DNA of 64,000 nt, from the NCBI GenBank assembly GCA_027563935.2, contig JANVAS020000203.1, positions 8,432,001-8,496,000 on the forward strand, given 5' to 3'. Under the pieces are notes generated by a model that made no database searches, was not told the origin of the DNA, and worked only from the letters and a program-made list of their open reading frames with translations. Position 1 is the stretch's first letter, and the number at the start of each line of letters is the position of its first letter. Shown here piece after piece: positions 10,101-21,151 of this stretch. Source of the stretch: Costus lasius (lineage: Eukaryota; Streptophyta; Magnoliopsida; Zingiberales; Costaceae). The position numbers and the translations under genes are program-made.

Positions 10101-10126
10101 CTAGCATTTCCTCTGGTTTGCACCAT
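7114..10126 (-). pseudogene. gag-pol: Gypsy-1 gag-pol, truncated, two TAG stops
   Basis: Minus-strand polyprotein starting at 10126 and cut off at 7114 by Copia-A. A glutamine-rich, probably coiled-coil N-terminus (about residues 30-75) is followed by a retrotransposon gag domain, two CCHC knuckles (about 326-359), a protease with DPG instead of the usual DSG/DTG (about 409), reverse transcriptase with FIDD (about 731) and RNase H with TDAS. The integrase and chromodomain are missing because of the Copia-A insertion. In-frame TAGs lie at 8162-8164, where 17 residues expected from Gypsy-3 are replaced by three codons, and at 7118-7120, where Gypsy-2 has CAG. No frameshift was seen. It cannot give a functional polyprotein. 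Confidence 0.88.
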
Positions 10127-10254
10127 TTTAAATTCCTACACACACACATACCATAGTAAGGAAAACAAACATAACCCTATCAGATGTCTAGCAATACACA
10201 AACATGTTTTCCCCCGAACTAAGTTTTAGCTAGCCAACTCCTCTGATACCATTC
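10127..10254 (-). other. Gypsy-1 leader with primer-binding site
   Basis: Short untranslated stretch between LTR and gag. On the minus strand TGGTATCAGAGG (10240-10251) follows the LTR end after four bases; it matches the 3' end of plant initiator tRNA-Met except in the last base. Confidence 0.8.
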
Positions 10255-12821
10255 TGTCACATCCCGTTATCTTAACCCCAAACAAGCAACACAAGTCATA
10301 GAGAAACAGGATGTTATCATACAAGATCGATTCACATGCTAGGTAAAACCAAATTCAGGAAAACCCGATCTGAAAATTTTCACAAATCCATACATAAAGA
10401 CACCACGAAACACAATTCATAAAGGTACCTGCCACCACGCAATCCTTGCACTAGACATATGCAAGTTCACATTTATATCAAATCCGATTACACAAATATA
10501 AATCGACTACAAATTCAAAACAAAAACCACAATGTCGATTCTATAATTTTATAACCAATAACAATGTTACCAAACACCGAAACCAGGCTAAAGCCCGCGG
10601 TGACACAAAAATCAAACTCATTTAACTGCCATAATCCGGCAACACAAGTTCACATAGTTCACATTATTCATATAGTTCGGCCACAACCGGCCCCAATAAT
10701 TAAGCACAAAAGTCTTATTCATTCAACTGGCATATCACGATGTTCATATAAAATGCTAACTGGAAATGCGCCCCTGCTCTACACCTGAAAATAATGAGGG
10801 GTGAGCTACACAGCCCAGTGAGTGGATAGTCTCAAACGACCATCCATAATTTACACTCAAAAATATATGCAGATTATTTTAAAAACATTTAACAGAATAT
10901 CGTGTCAACATATAACCATAATTAAAGCACAGAACTCATATAAAACAGTCAGATGTACACTGCTAAGACATCACACCAATGTCACCACAGAGTAACCAAG
11001 GTTCTAGAGCTATACTCTAAACCAACTAAACATACCAACCACTTAATTAACCTAGTTGTCCAGCATATTCAGTAGTGACCATTATGGTCTAACCCGGATT
11101 TGGCCTAAGCACTAGGAGAAACCTGCAAATCACATGCAACATATAGATGGACGGTGTGTAGATTCAAGAGGTGGCCCCCGCCAGGTCACGACGTGGCACT
11201 TTGCTCTACGATCACTCCATAACACAAAAATCTAAGCGTTCTAAGAGTGACGACATCAAGAGGTGGCCCCTGTCCGACCAAGACATGGCACTTTGCGTCT
11301 TATATCACTCGTTCTCCCAAAGGGTTCCTACTGGACAACAAAAGACACATCTTATATCTTATTTCACAACGGTGGACTCCTAAGTGTCAACTAGACTCTA
11401 GGATAGTCATATCACAATAATCACAACAGGCAGGCTGAACAACAACCCCCATCACATATCACAATACAGGCTGAAATCTCCAACCCTTGACATATCTCAT
11501 GTAGACTATCCTCTTGAGTTTAAGGTAACACTTAGCCTAGTCCTATCACACACAATATTCAAAAATCCCATAACCACATAATATTCCAAAGGTCACATAA
11601 TATCCAAAAATCGCATAATATTCAAAAATCACATAGTAGTGTAGTCCTTAGGTTTCATGCTGATTAGTTCAGTCTAACCTTGCTATGTTATCACCCAAAT
11701 TTCTCAAACAAGGATACATAGCTATAAATATATAACCATAAACATATAACATGCTACACTCATGAAGAGACATTCATAAATTGCATTTAACAAGTATCTA
11801 TAATATCCACATAAAATTCAAAACATGTATTCTTCTAAACTACTTTACAATTTGACACAAGTAAACATGTTAACTACAAATATCAAGATTTCGGTTTTCA
11901 TAAACAATTATCAAGATTTTGGTTTTCATAAACAATTATCAAGATTTCGGTTCTCATACATATTATCAAGATTTCGGTTTTTAGGTTTTCATGGAAAATA
12001 CTCTAAATTCGGTTTTCATGAAGAACATCTTAATTTCGATTTTCATGGAAAATACCTAAATTCGGTTTTCATGAAGAACATCTTAATTTCGGTTTTCACA
12101 TGGTAAATAAGACATTCAAGTGTATCGTTTGATAGATCACATAAGACATTCCACTCACCTCTTAAACCGTGAACTCTAAGGTGAACAATCTTCCACAACA
12201 AATCGTCTAAGGGTTTGAAATGCTTCTAGATAGACGCCAACAAGCACCCAAGAAAGCCGGCCAAGGAAGAAGGAAGAAGAAGATCGTCCAAGCCTTCAAG
12301 GAAATCGCCAAGTTCTTTCAAGCCGTCGCCCAAGGTTCTTCCAAGCCAACAAAAACGCCAACCTCTTTACCCTAGTCGCTAAACCCCTTAAAAATTTAAA
12401 TTTCGGTTTTTAATGTTTAACCCGCTAACCAATTAATTCAAAAGGGTTTAACCCATTTAACTAATAAATTCGAATTTTTAAACCCAATTAGTGCAAACCC
12501 AATAACCCATTAATTTAACCATTAACTAACAATTAACCATCCACTTAACGAAAATCCAATAAGGTCTATTTAATTAATTACAAATTAACAACCAATGAAA
12601 TCTAATTAATTAATTACAAATTAACCACCAATAAATTATAAATTAACAATCAGTTAACTCTAATCAAATAATTATAAATTAACAATCAATAAGCCAGTTA
12701 ATTAATATCCAATAAGCTAGTTAATTAACCTTCAATACTGCTTAACGTAATATCCACAGTCAATGATTTTATTTAAATCAAAAATAATACTTACCAGGAC
12801 TTAAGATCCTTGGATCTTACA
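10255..12821 (-). repeat. Gypsy LTR shared by Gypsy-1 and Gypsy-2 (2,567 bp)
   Basis: On the minus strand the LTR starts TGTAAGATCC next to the polypurine tract at 12822-12834 and ends GGGATGTGACA next to the primer-binding site at 10240-10251. Within it are two copies of a hairpin repeat (stems at 11179-11193 and 11271-11285), a 28-bp tandem repeat block with related units (11882-12105) and a very AT-rich block (about 12390-12780). It differs in length from the right-hand LTR by exactly 40 bp, explained by a tandem duplication in that copy. Confidence 0.9.
11882..12105 (-). repeat. Tandem repeats inside the Gypsy LTR
   Basis: Three to four units of about 28 bp (11882, 11910, 11938, 11965) followed by a longer alternating unit with the same core TTTCGGTTTTCAT. 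The same block is at 19188-19411 in the other LTR, and a degraded version is at about 48830-48960. It produces a periodic open frame on the plus strand that is judged not to be a gene. Confidence 0.75.
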
Positions 12822-12834
12822 TCCCTCCCTCCTT
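12822..12834 (-). other. Gypsy-2 polypurine tract
   Basis: On the minus strand AAGGAGGGAGGGA stands directly before the LTR start TGTAAGATCC and a few bases after the end of the polyprotein. Confidence 0.85.
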
Positions 12835-12850
12835 ATAAAGCTTTAGTCCT

Positions 12851-15800
12851 CTAAAGCTCAGCATTCATATCATCAAAAAGATAAGCATAAAACTTCCTCA
12901 TATCAGCTTCAGTCTCCCAAGTCGCCTCCTCAATCGACTGATTTCCCCAGATAACCTTTACCAAAGGTATAGTCTTGTTCCTCAGAACTTTATCCTTTCT
13001 ATCCACAATCCGGAGAGGTCTTTCCTCAAATGTCAAATCACTCTGAATCTGAAGAGGTTCCAACTCCAATACATGAGATGGATCAGGATGATATTTCCTC
13101 AAAGCAGAAACATGGAACACATTATGCACATGATCCATAGCAGGACGTAAAGCTAACCTGTAAGCCACTGGACCAACTCTCTCAATAATGTCAAAAGGGC
13201 CTACAAACCTAGGGCTCAACTTGCCCTTTTTGCCAAACCTCATAACACCCTTAGTAGGTGACACTTTTAAGAAAACATGATCCCCTACCATAAACTCTAG
13301 GGAACGACGACGGTCATCAGCATAACTCTTCTGTCTGTCCCGAGAAATCTTCAGCTTATTCTGTATCTCTCTGACTTTATCAGTAGTCTCCTGTACTGCA
13401 TCAGATCTCAAAATCATTCTGTCACCAGTTTCCTCCCAACACAAGGGAGTCCTACACCTTCTCCCATACAAAGCCTCATAAGGAGCCATCTGAATACTGG
13501 AGTGGAAACTATTATTATAAGTGAACTCTATCAAAGATAGATCCCGGTTCCACTCAGAACTCCAATCAACCACATAAGCTCTCAACAGGTCTTCTAGAGT
13601 CTGTATAGTACGCTCCGTCTGGCCATCAGACTGAGGATGGTATGCTGTACTAAAACTCAACTTAGTACCCAAACCCTCCTGTAAGCTCTTCCAAAACCTG
13701 GATAGAAATCGAGAGTCCCTATCAGACACAATATCAACAGGCACTCCATGCAGTCTGACTATCTCATCAATATACAATCTAGCCAGTCTCTCTAAAGGAT
13801 AAGTCATCTTGATCGGAAGAAAATGGGCTGATTTAGTGAGTCTATCAACAATCACCCAAATAGCATCATGACCCAATCTTGTTCTGGGCAAACCACACAC
13901 AAAATCCATACTGATGCATTCCCACTTCCACTCAGGAATAGGAAGGGGCTGCAACAAACCACCAGGCTTTTGGTGTTCAGGCTTTACCGTCTGACAGGTT
14001 AAACACCTAGAGACAAAATCAAATACTTCTTTCTTCATACCCGGCCACCAAAAACTTTTCTTGAGGTCCTGATACATCTTAGTTACACCAGGATGTAGAG
14101 AATACTTGGAGTTATGGCTGTCCTCCAATATTTCTTTCCTCAAGCTCGGTTCCTCAGGGACACATACCCTTCCACGAAACCGAAGAATACCATCATCAGA
14201 CAAGCTAAAATCCTGAACTGTGCCTGTAACCAAACTATCCCTGATCTAAACTAATCTCGGATCCACAGACTGCTGATCTCTGATCTTCTGCAACAAAGCA
14301 GACTGTACTCTGAGGAAAGCCACATAACCAGACTGAACTCTAGGAGAAACACTGATCCTGAGATCTCTGAACTCCTGCAGTAACTGCCACTCACTGACCC
14401 GTAGTGCCGCTACTGAAGTAACTGGATGTCTGCTCAGTGCATCAGCCACTACATTGGCCTTTCCAGCCTGATACTGAATAGAGAAATCATAGTCTTTGAT
14501 CAACTCCATCCATCTTCTCTGTCTCATGTTCAACGCCTTCTGAGTGAAGATGTACTTGAGACTCTGGTGGTCAGTGAACAGATCAAACTCTTGACCCAAC
14601 AAATAGTGACGCCATATCTTCAGAGCAAAGACTACGGCCGCCAACTCTAAGTCATGAGTAGGGTAGTTCAACTCATACTCCTTCAGTTGTCTCGAAGCAT
14701 AGGCTACCACAGAACCCTTCTACATCAAGACACAACCCAATCCTTTGCCTGAGGCATCAGTATAAACAGTAAACCTTTCCCCATCACTAGGAATAATGAG
14801 GATCGGTGTACTAGTCAACCTCCTCTTCAGCTCCTGAAAGCTCTCTTCACACTTGTCATCCCAATTAAACTTGGCCTCCTTTCTGGTCAATTTAGTTAAA
14901 GGACCTGCCAGCTTGGAGAATCCCTCAACAAATCTCCGGTAGTAACCTGCTAAACCCAGGAAACTTCTGATCTCAGTAGCACTAGTCGGTCTTCCCCAAT
15001 CAAGGATGGCTTGCACTTTAATTGGATCCACAGACACTCCCTGACCAGAAATCACATGCCCCAAGAAACTGATCTTCTCTAGCCAGAACTCACACTTACT
15101 AGCCTTGGCATATAATCGATTCTTCCTCAGAATCTCCAGCACTCTGCGCAAGTCACTGACATGATCCGAAGTAGTCCGTGAGTATACCAAGATATCATCT
15201 ATGAAGACTACCACACATGAATCAAGTAATTCATGAAATACCCTGTTCATCAAATCCATGAAGACAGCAGGTGCATTCGTCAGTCCAAAAGGCATAACTA
15301 GAAATTCAAAATGCCCATACCTGGTCCTGAAAGCAGTCTTAAATATATCCTCATCCTTGACCCTAAGCTGGTAATACCCTGATCTCAGGTCAATCTTAGA
15401 GAACACTGTCGCTCCCTGTAATTGACCCTAAGCTTGGTTCAGTTGCCTGTAGTCTATACACATCCTCAGGGTTCCATCTTTCTTCTTTACAAACAGCACT
15501 GGCGCTCCCCAAGGAGAAGCACTAGGCCGAATGTAACCTTTCTCCAGCAAATCCTCCAGTTGCTTCTTAAGCTCGGCCAACTCTGAGGTAGCCATGCGGT
15601 AAGGAGCTCTGGAGATAGGTGCAGTACCTGGCACCAACTCAATGCCAAACTCTACCTCTCGTATTGGTGGCAAGCCTGAAAATTCCTCAGAGAACACATC
15701 AGGAAACTCTTTCACCACCGCCATCTGAGTCAAATCAGGAGTAGAATCATCCTGCACCTTAACATGTGCAAGATAACCCTTGCACCCACTAGCAAGTAAC

Positions 15801-17392
15801 TTCCTGGCCTGCAGGAAAGATATCACATGCGGTCCTTGGTCTGACACTAGACCTCTCACAAAAATCCGACCCCCATCTAGCAGATTCAAGGTGATTACTT
15901 TCTCAAAGCAATCCACAGTAGCATGATGTGAGGATAACCAATCCATACCTAGGATGACATCATAATCTTGCATGTCTAAAACGATTAGATCTACAAGAAA
16001 CTCATAACCCTCTACATGCACTACACAATCAGCACAAACAGTATCTGTAGATAATGATTTTCCTAAGGGGGTACTTACAGACACAACATAATTCAGCACC
16101 TTAGGCAACACAGGTAAACATGCAGCAAACTTAACAGATACAAAAGACAAATTTGCACCAGGGTCAAATAAAATGCGAGCTAACTGATCGAATACAAATA
16201 AGGTACCTTCCACGACGGATCGGGAAGCTCGTGTATCCTTCTCAGCCACAGCATAAACTCTAGTCTGGACTGTAGGCTTATCTGCGCCTCTCTGCTGCAT
16301 TTCTGGTTCTTTGCAGTCCTTAGCCATGTGCCCTGGTTTCTTACACCTGAAGCATACACCATTCTTCTTATAACAATCCTTCATCAGATGTCCCTTGAGC
16401 CCACAATAATGACAAGTCCAGTTCTCAGTGTTGCTGTTCTTTACATCCCTGGTATCCCTGGACTGCTGCAGTGCCTTGTAAGAGTAAGGCTTATACCTGC
16501 TCTTCTTGTAGTCCTTATGCCTAGGGTACTTCTTACCCTTGCCGCCATTACCATACTGAGGAGCCGCCGCCTCAGCTGCAGGAATCACAGTCACGGCCAC
16601 ACTAGAACTCCTCTCAGATATGTACCTCTCAATGGTGCGTGCTCGTCCAACAGTCTCAACATAAGTCTCCAAGTGCTGAGCACCCACCTGCTCTCGAATA
16701 TCCCATCTGAGACCTCTGAGAAACTTGGTAGCCCTCCTCTTTTCAGTGTTTATCAGGTGAGGGGCATACTTTCCCAACTTAGTAAACTGTAACTCATACT
16801 GATCCACAGTCAGATCACCCTGCTCCAGATGAATAAATTCCACCTCTCGGTCCTCCACCAAGCTATCGGGGAAGTACTTCTCATTAAATTGAGACAAGAA
16901 GTAGGGCCAATTTACTGTTTCTTGTCTTTCCACAGCTAACCTCACCACGCCCTTCCACCACTCATCTGCGTCACCACGCATCATATAGGTGGCCAGACAC
17001 AGCTTGTCCTCATCTGAGCAACGCATGACTTGAAAAATCTTGTCCAAGCATAACTGCCAGTTCTCTGCATTACTTGATTCTGAGCCCCCATAAAAAGAAC
17101 TAGGACCCACTTTCTGGAATTCACTCACAAGCGAGGCATAGCGCCTGTGAGCGCCTTCCTGAGAGTCAGTCCCCACCCCTCGAGTAGTAGTCTGGGATCT
17201 CTCTTGAGTCAATTGCTGCAAGAGCTGCTGTTGCGCTTCTTGATGCTGAGTCTGTTGCTGCTGCAGCATCTGAGCTTGCCTCTCTATCATGGCACCCTGT
17301 TGTTGTACCATGCCTGTCAGAGTCGCAATGGCTCTCGTGAGATCTGAGGTCTGCTCGCCTTCACTGCTAGCATTTCCTCTGGTTTGCACCAT
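12851..17392 (-). pseudogene. gag-pol: Gypsy-2 gag-pol polyprotein, three TAG stops
   Basis: A minus-strand reading frame of about 1,513 codons with no frameshift but three in-frame TAGs (15428-15430, 14720-14722, 14246-14248). Domains in order: glutamine-rich gag N-terminus, gag, two CCHC knuckles (about 326-359), DPG protease, reverse transcriptase with FIDD, RNase H, integrase with HHCC finger and D-D-35-E, and a chromodomain-like tail at the end. Such tails are known in chromoviruses to steer integration to heterochromatin. The first stop is the lesion shared with Gypsy-1. The second replaces a glutamine still present as CAG in Gypsy-1. The lack of indels indicates recent decay or a copy moved in trans. 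Confidence 0.9.
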
Positions 17393-17520
17393 TTTAAATT
17401 CCTACACACACACATACCATAGTAAGGAAAACAAACATAACCCTATCAGATGTCTAGCAATACACAAACATGTTTTCCCCCGAACTAAGTTTTAGCTAGC
17501 CAACTCCTCTGATACCATTC
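17393..17520 (-). other. Gypsy-2 leader with primer-binding site
   Basis: TGGTATCAGAGG on the minus strand (17506-17517) follows the LTR end after a few bases and fits initiator tRNA-Met priming. The rest is a short AT-rich leader before the gag ATG at 17392. Confidence 0.8.
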
Positions 17521-20127
17521 TGTCACATCCCGTTATCTTAACCCCAAACAAGCAACACAAGTCATAGAGAAACAGGATGTTATCATACAAGATCGATTCA
17601 CATGCTAGGTAAAACCAAATTCAGGAAAACCCGATCTAAAAATTTTCACAAATCCATACATAAAGACACCACGAAACACAATTCATAAAGGTACCTGCCA
17701 CCACGCAATCCTTGCACTAGACATATGCAAGTTCACATTTATATCAAATCCGATTACACAAATATAAATCGACTACAAATTCAAAACAAAAACCACAATG
17801 TCGATTCTATAATTTTATAACCAATAACAATGTTACCAAACACCGAAACCAGGCTAAAGCCCGCGGTGACACAAAAATCAAACTCATTTAACTGCCATAA
17901 TCCGGCAACACAAGTTCACATAGTTCACATTATTCATATAGTTCGGCCACAACCGGCCCCAATAATTAAGCACAAAAGTCTTATTCATTCAACTGGCATA
18001 TCACGATGTTCATATAAAATGCTAACTGGAAATGCGCCCCTGCTCTACACCTGAAAATAATGAGGGGTGAGCTACACAGCCCAATGAGTGGATAGTCTCA
18101 AACGACCATCCATAATTTACACTCAAAAATATATGCAGATTATTTTAAAAACATTTAACAGAATATCGTGTCAACATATAACCATAATTAAAGCACAGAA
18201 CTCATATAAAACAGTCAGATGTACACTGCTAAGACATCACACCAATGTCACCACAGAGTAACCAAGGTTCTAGAGCTATACTCTAAACCAACTAAACATA
18301 CCAACCACTTAATTAACCTAGTTGTCCAGCATATTCAGTAGTGACCATTATGGTCTAACCCGGCTTTGGCCTAATCACTGGGAGAAACCTGCAAATCACA
18401 TGCAATATATAGATGGACGGTGTGTAGATTCAAGAGGTGGCCCCCGCCAGGTCACGACGTGGCACTTTGCTCTACGATCACCCCATAACACAAAAATCTA
18501 AGCGTTCTAAGAGTGACGACATCAAGAGGTGGCCCCTGTCCGACCAAGACATGGCACTTTGCGTCTTATATCACTCGTTCTCCCAAAGGGTTCCTACTGG
18601 ACAACAAAAGACACATCTTATATCTTATTTCACAACGGTGGACTCCTAAGTGTCAACTAGACTCTAGGATAGTCATATCACAATAATCACAACAGGCAGG
18701 CTGAACATCAACCCCCATCACAATAATCATAACAGGCAGGCTGAACAACAACCCCCATCACATATCACAATACAGGCTGAAATCTCCAACCCTTGACATA
18801 TCTCATGTAGACTATCCTCTTGAGTTTAAGGTAACACTTAGCCTAGTCCTATCACACACAATATTCGAAAATCCCATAACCACATAATATTCCAAAGGTC
18901 ACATAATATCCAAAAATCGCATAATATTCAAAAATCACATAGTAGTGTAGTCCTTAGGTTTCATGCTGATTAGTTCAGTCTAACCTTGTTATGTTATCAC
19001 CCAAATTTCTCAAACAAGGATACATAGCTATAAATATATAACCATAAACATATAACATGCTACACTCATGAAGAGACATTCATAAATTGCATTTAACAAG
19101 TATCTATAATATCCACATAAAATTCAAAACATGTATTCTTCTAAACTACTTTACAATTTGACACAAGTAAACATGTTAACTACAAATATCAAGATTTCGG
19201 TTTTCATAAACAATTATCAAGATTTCGGTTTTCATAAACAATTATCAAGATTTCGGTTCTCATACATATTATCAAGATTTCGGTTTTTAGGTTTTCATGG
19301 AAAATACTCTAAATTCGGTTTTCATGAAGAACATCTTAATTTCGATTTTCATGGAAAATACCTAAATTCGGTTTTCATGAAGAACATCTTAATTTCGGTT
19401 TTCACATGGTAAATAAGACATTCAAGTGTATCGTTTGATAGATCACATAAGACATTCCACTCACCTCTTAAACCGTGAACTCTAAGGTGAACAATCTTCC
19501 ACAACAAATCGTCTAAGGGTTTGAAATGCTTCTAGATAGACGCCAACAAGCACCCAAGAAAGCCGGCCAAGGAAGAAGGAAGAAGAAGATCGTCCAAGCC
19601 TTCAAGGAAATCGCCAAGTTCTTTCAAGCCGTCGCCCAAGGTTCTTCCAAGCCAACAAAAACGCCAACCTCTTTACCCTAGTCGCTAAACCCCTTAAAAA
19701 TTTAAATTTCGGTTTTTAATGTTTAACCCGCTAACCAATTAATTCAAAAGGGTTTAACCCATTTAGCTAATAAATTCGAATTTTTAAACCCAATTAGTGC
19801 AAACCCAATAACCCATTAATTTAACCATTAACTAACAATTAACCATCCACTTAACGAAAATCCAATAAGGTCTATTTAATTAATTACAAATTAACAACCA
19901 ATGAAATCTAATTAATTAATTACAAATTAACCACCAATAAATTATAAATTAACAATCAATTAACTCTAATCAAATAATTATAAATTAACAATCAATAAGC
20001 CAGTTAATTAATATCCAATAAGCTAGTTAATTAACCTTCAATACTGCTTAACGTAATATCCACAGTCAATGATTTTATTTAAATCAAAAATAATACTTAC
20101 CAGGACTTAAGATCCTTGGATCTTACA
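17521..20127 (-). repeat. Gypsy-2 5' LTR (2,607 bp)
   Basis: Nearly identical to 10255-12821. It is longer by 40 bp because a 40-bp unit at 18681-18720 is repeated with small changes at 18721-18760. Hairpin repeats lie at 18445-18459 and 18537-18551. Its right edge, TCTTACA at 20127, meets a Copia-B LTR that lacks its last roughly 660 bp. Confidence 0.9.
18681..18760. repeat. 40-bp direct tandem duplication in LTR
   Basis: Two adjacent 40-bp units differing at two or three positions; the other LTR (10255-12821) has one unit. This single event accounts for the whole length difference between the two LTRs. Confidence 0.85.
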
Positions 20128-21131
20128 CCGATCTCATGCCCTAATCAATCAAACATGATCAGACCAGATCTCACTTACAATCAGAGATTAAATCCCTTTA
20201 AACTGAACCTGAATAATTCAGTCCACATGATCTGACTTAAGTAAGCCATATCATCAAATTGTGCGACCCTGAGGGTTTCCTTTAAATGTCGGTAACGATA
20301 ACTCACGTTATCACGATCAGTGAGGGGTATCTAGCAACACATCACTGTCTCCCGATATAAAGGAAAGAGTCTTCCAAGACTACACACAAACCACAGCACA
20401 AGTGTGAATCAACTCATAAGGCATGCATCTTTCCTTTGCCACTGGATGTTCTTATTGGACAAGCGTGTCAAGCTTGTAGCTCCAATAGGATGAGCATGAT
20501 TAGAACAGATGAACACAGTCACCTGGGTATGGCCATACACTTTCTCAATCATCTCATACAGAGGGGGCCCCTTTAGAACATCACACTCCAATCAAGGAGA
20601 CGGCAATCCTATATCTATCACTAGTGCCCTAACCTGATTCAAGCTCACCATCCAAGATAGTCTATAATCATTATGTTTCAAATGATATTGAACTACCTCA
20701 AAACAATGACAATCATCATTTAGAAAACACAAGTGATCTCAAGTCAGAGGAAATGTGCCACTTGTCGCATTCAAGGATTATTCACATTGTGACAAGCAAT
20801 TGAATAACCTAGTAGGGTCTGTCCAGTACATCCAATGTACCCATGAGTCTACATCTTATTCCATGCTCGAAGCATCCTATAAGATTAGAACACATATTAG
20901 TCTTAACCATATCAAGGCTGTCTCATGTTCACCAAGATATATCGACTAAGCACTTAACTGCATGTCAGCCTAGCTGAACAGCATTTGAGACATTATTCAG
21001 AAGCACATGTATTGCAGCAGACAATGTAACAAACTGAATAACAACCATGCCTTTATAAACATAAAAGTTTATACATGATACTGATACAATCCCAAGGCCT
21101 CAAACATTAGCCTTAAGGGCATACCCCAACA
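20128..21131 (-). repeat. Copia-B 3' LTR, truncated (1,004 bp)
   Basis: Corresponds to 27514-28518 of the 5' LTR (1,005 bp). The remaining part of the LTR, from the AGCTTCGATTG region to the terminal CTTTCA, is absent; it ends exactly where the Gypsy LTR begins, which suggests insertion of the Gypsy element rather than deletion. Confidence 0.88.
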
Positions 21132-21142
21132 ATCTCCCACTT
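21132..21142 (-). other. Copia-B polypurine tract
   Basis: On the minus strand AAGTGGGAGAT directly precedes the TGTTGGGG start of the 3' LTR. Confidence 0.8.
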
Positions 21143-21151
21143 GCACTTAAT

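Larger units (their letters stand above)
7114..20127 (-). mobile_element. Tandem Ty3/Gypsy array: Gypsy-1 and Gypsy-2 sharing one LTR
   Basis: Reading on the minus strand from the right: LTR (17521-20127), Gypsy-2 internal region (12822-17520), LTR (10255-12821), Gypsy-1 internal region (7114-10254). The middle LTR is flanked by a polypurine tract on one side and a primer-binding site on the other, so it is at once the 3' LTR of Gypsy-2 and the 5' LTR of Gypsy-1. The two copies are nearly identical and share a distinctive lesion in reverse transcriptase. The array is cut on the left by Copia-A and on the right abuts a truncated Copia-B LTR, into which it appears to have inserted. Chromodomain-like tail and long LTRs suggest the Tekay/Del lineage. 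Confidence 0.9.

Noticed and set aside
7114..20127. Endogenous pararetrovirus
   Set aside because: The copies have LTRs, polypurine tracts and integrase with a chromodomain-like tail, and no movement-protein region was seen.
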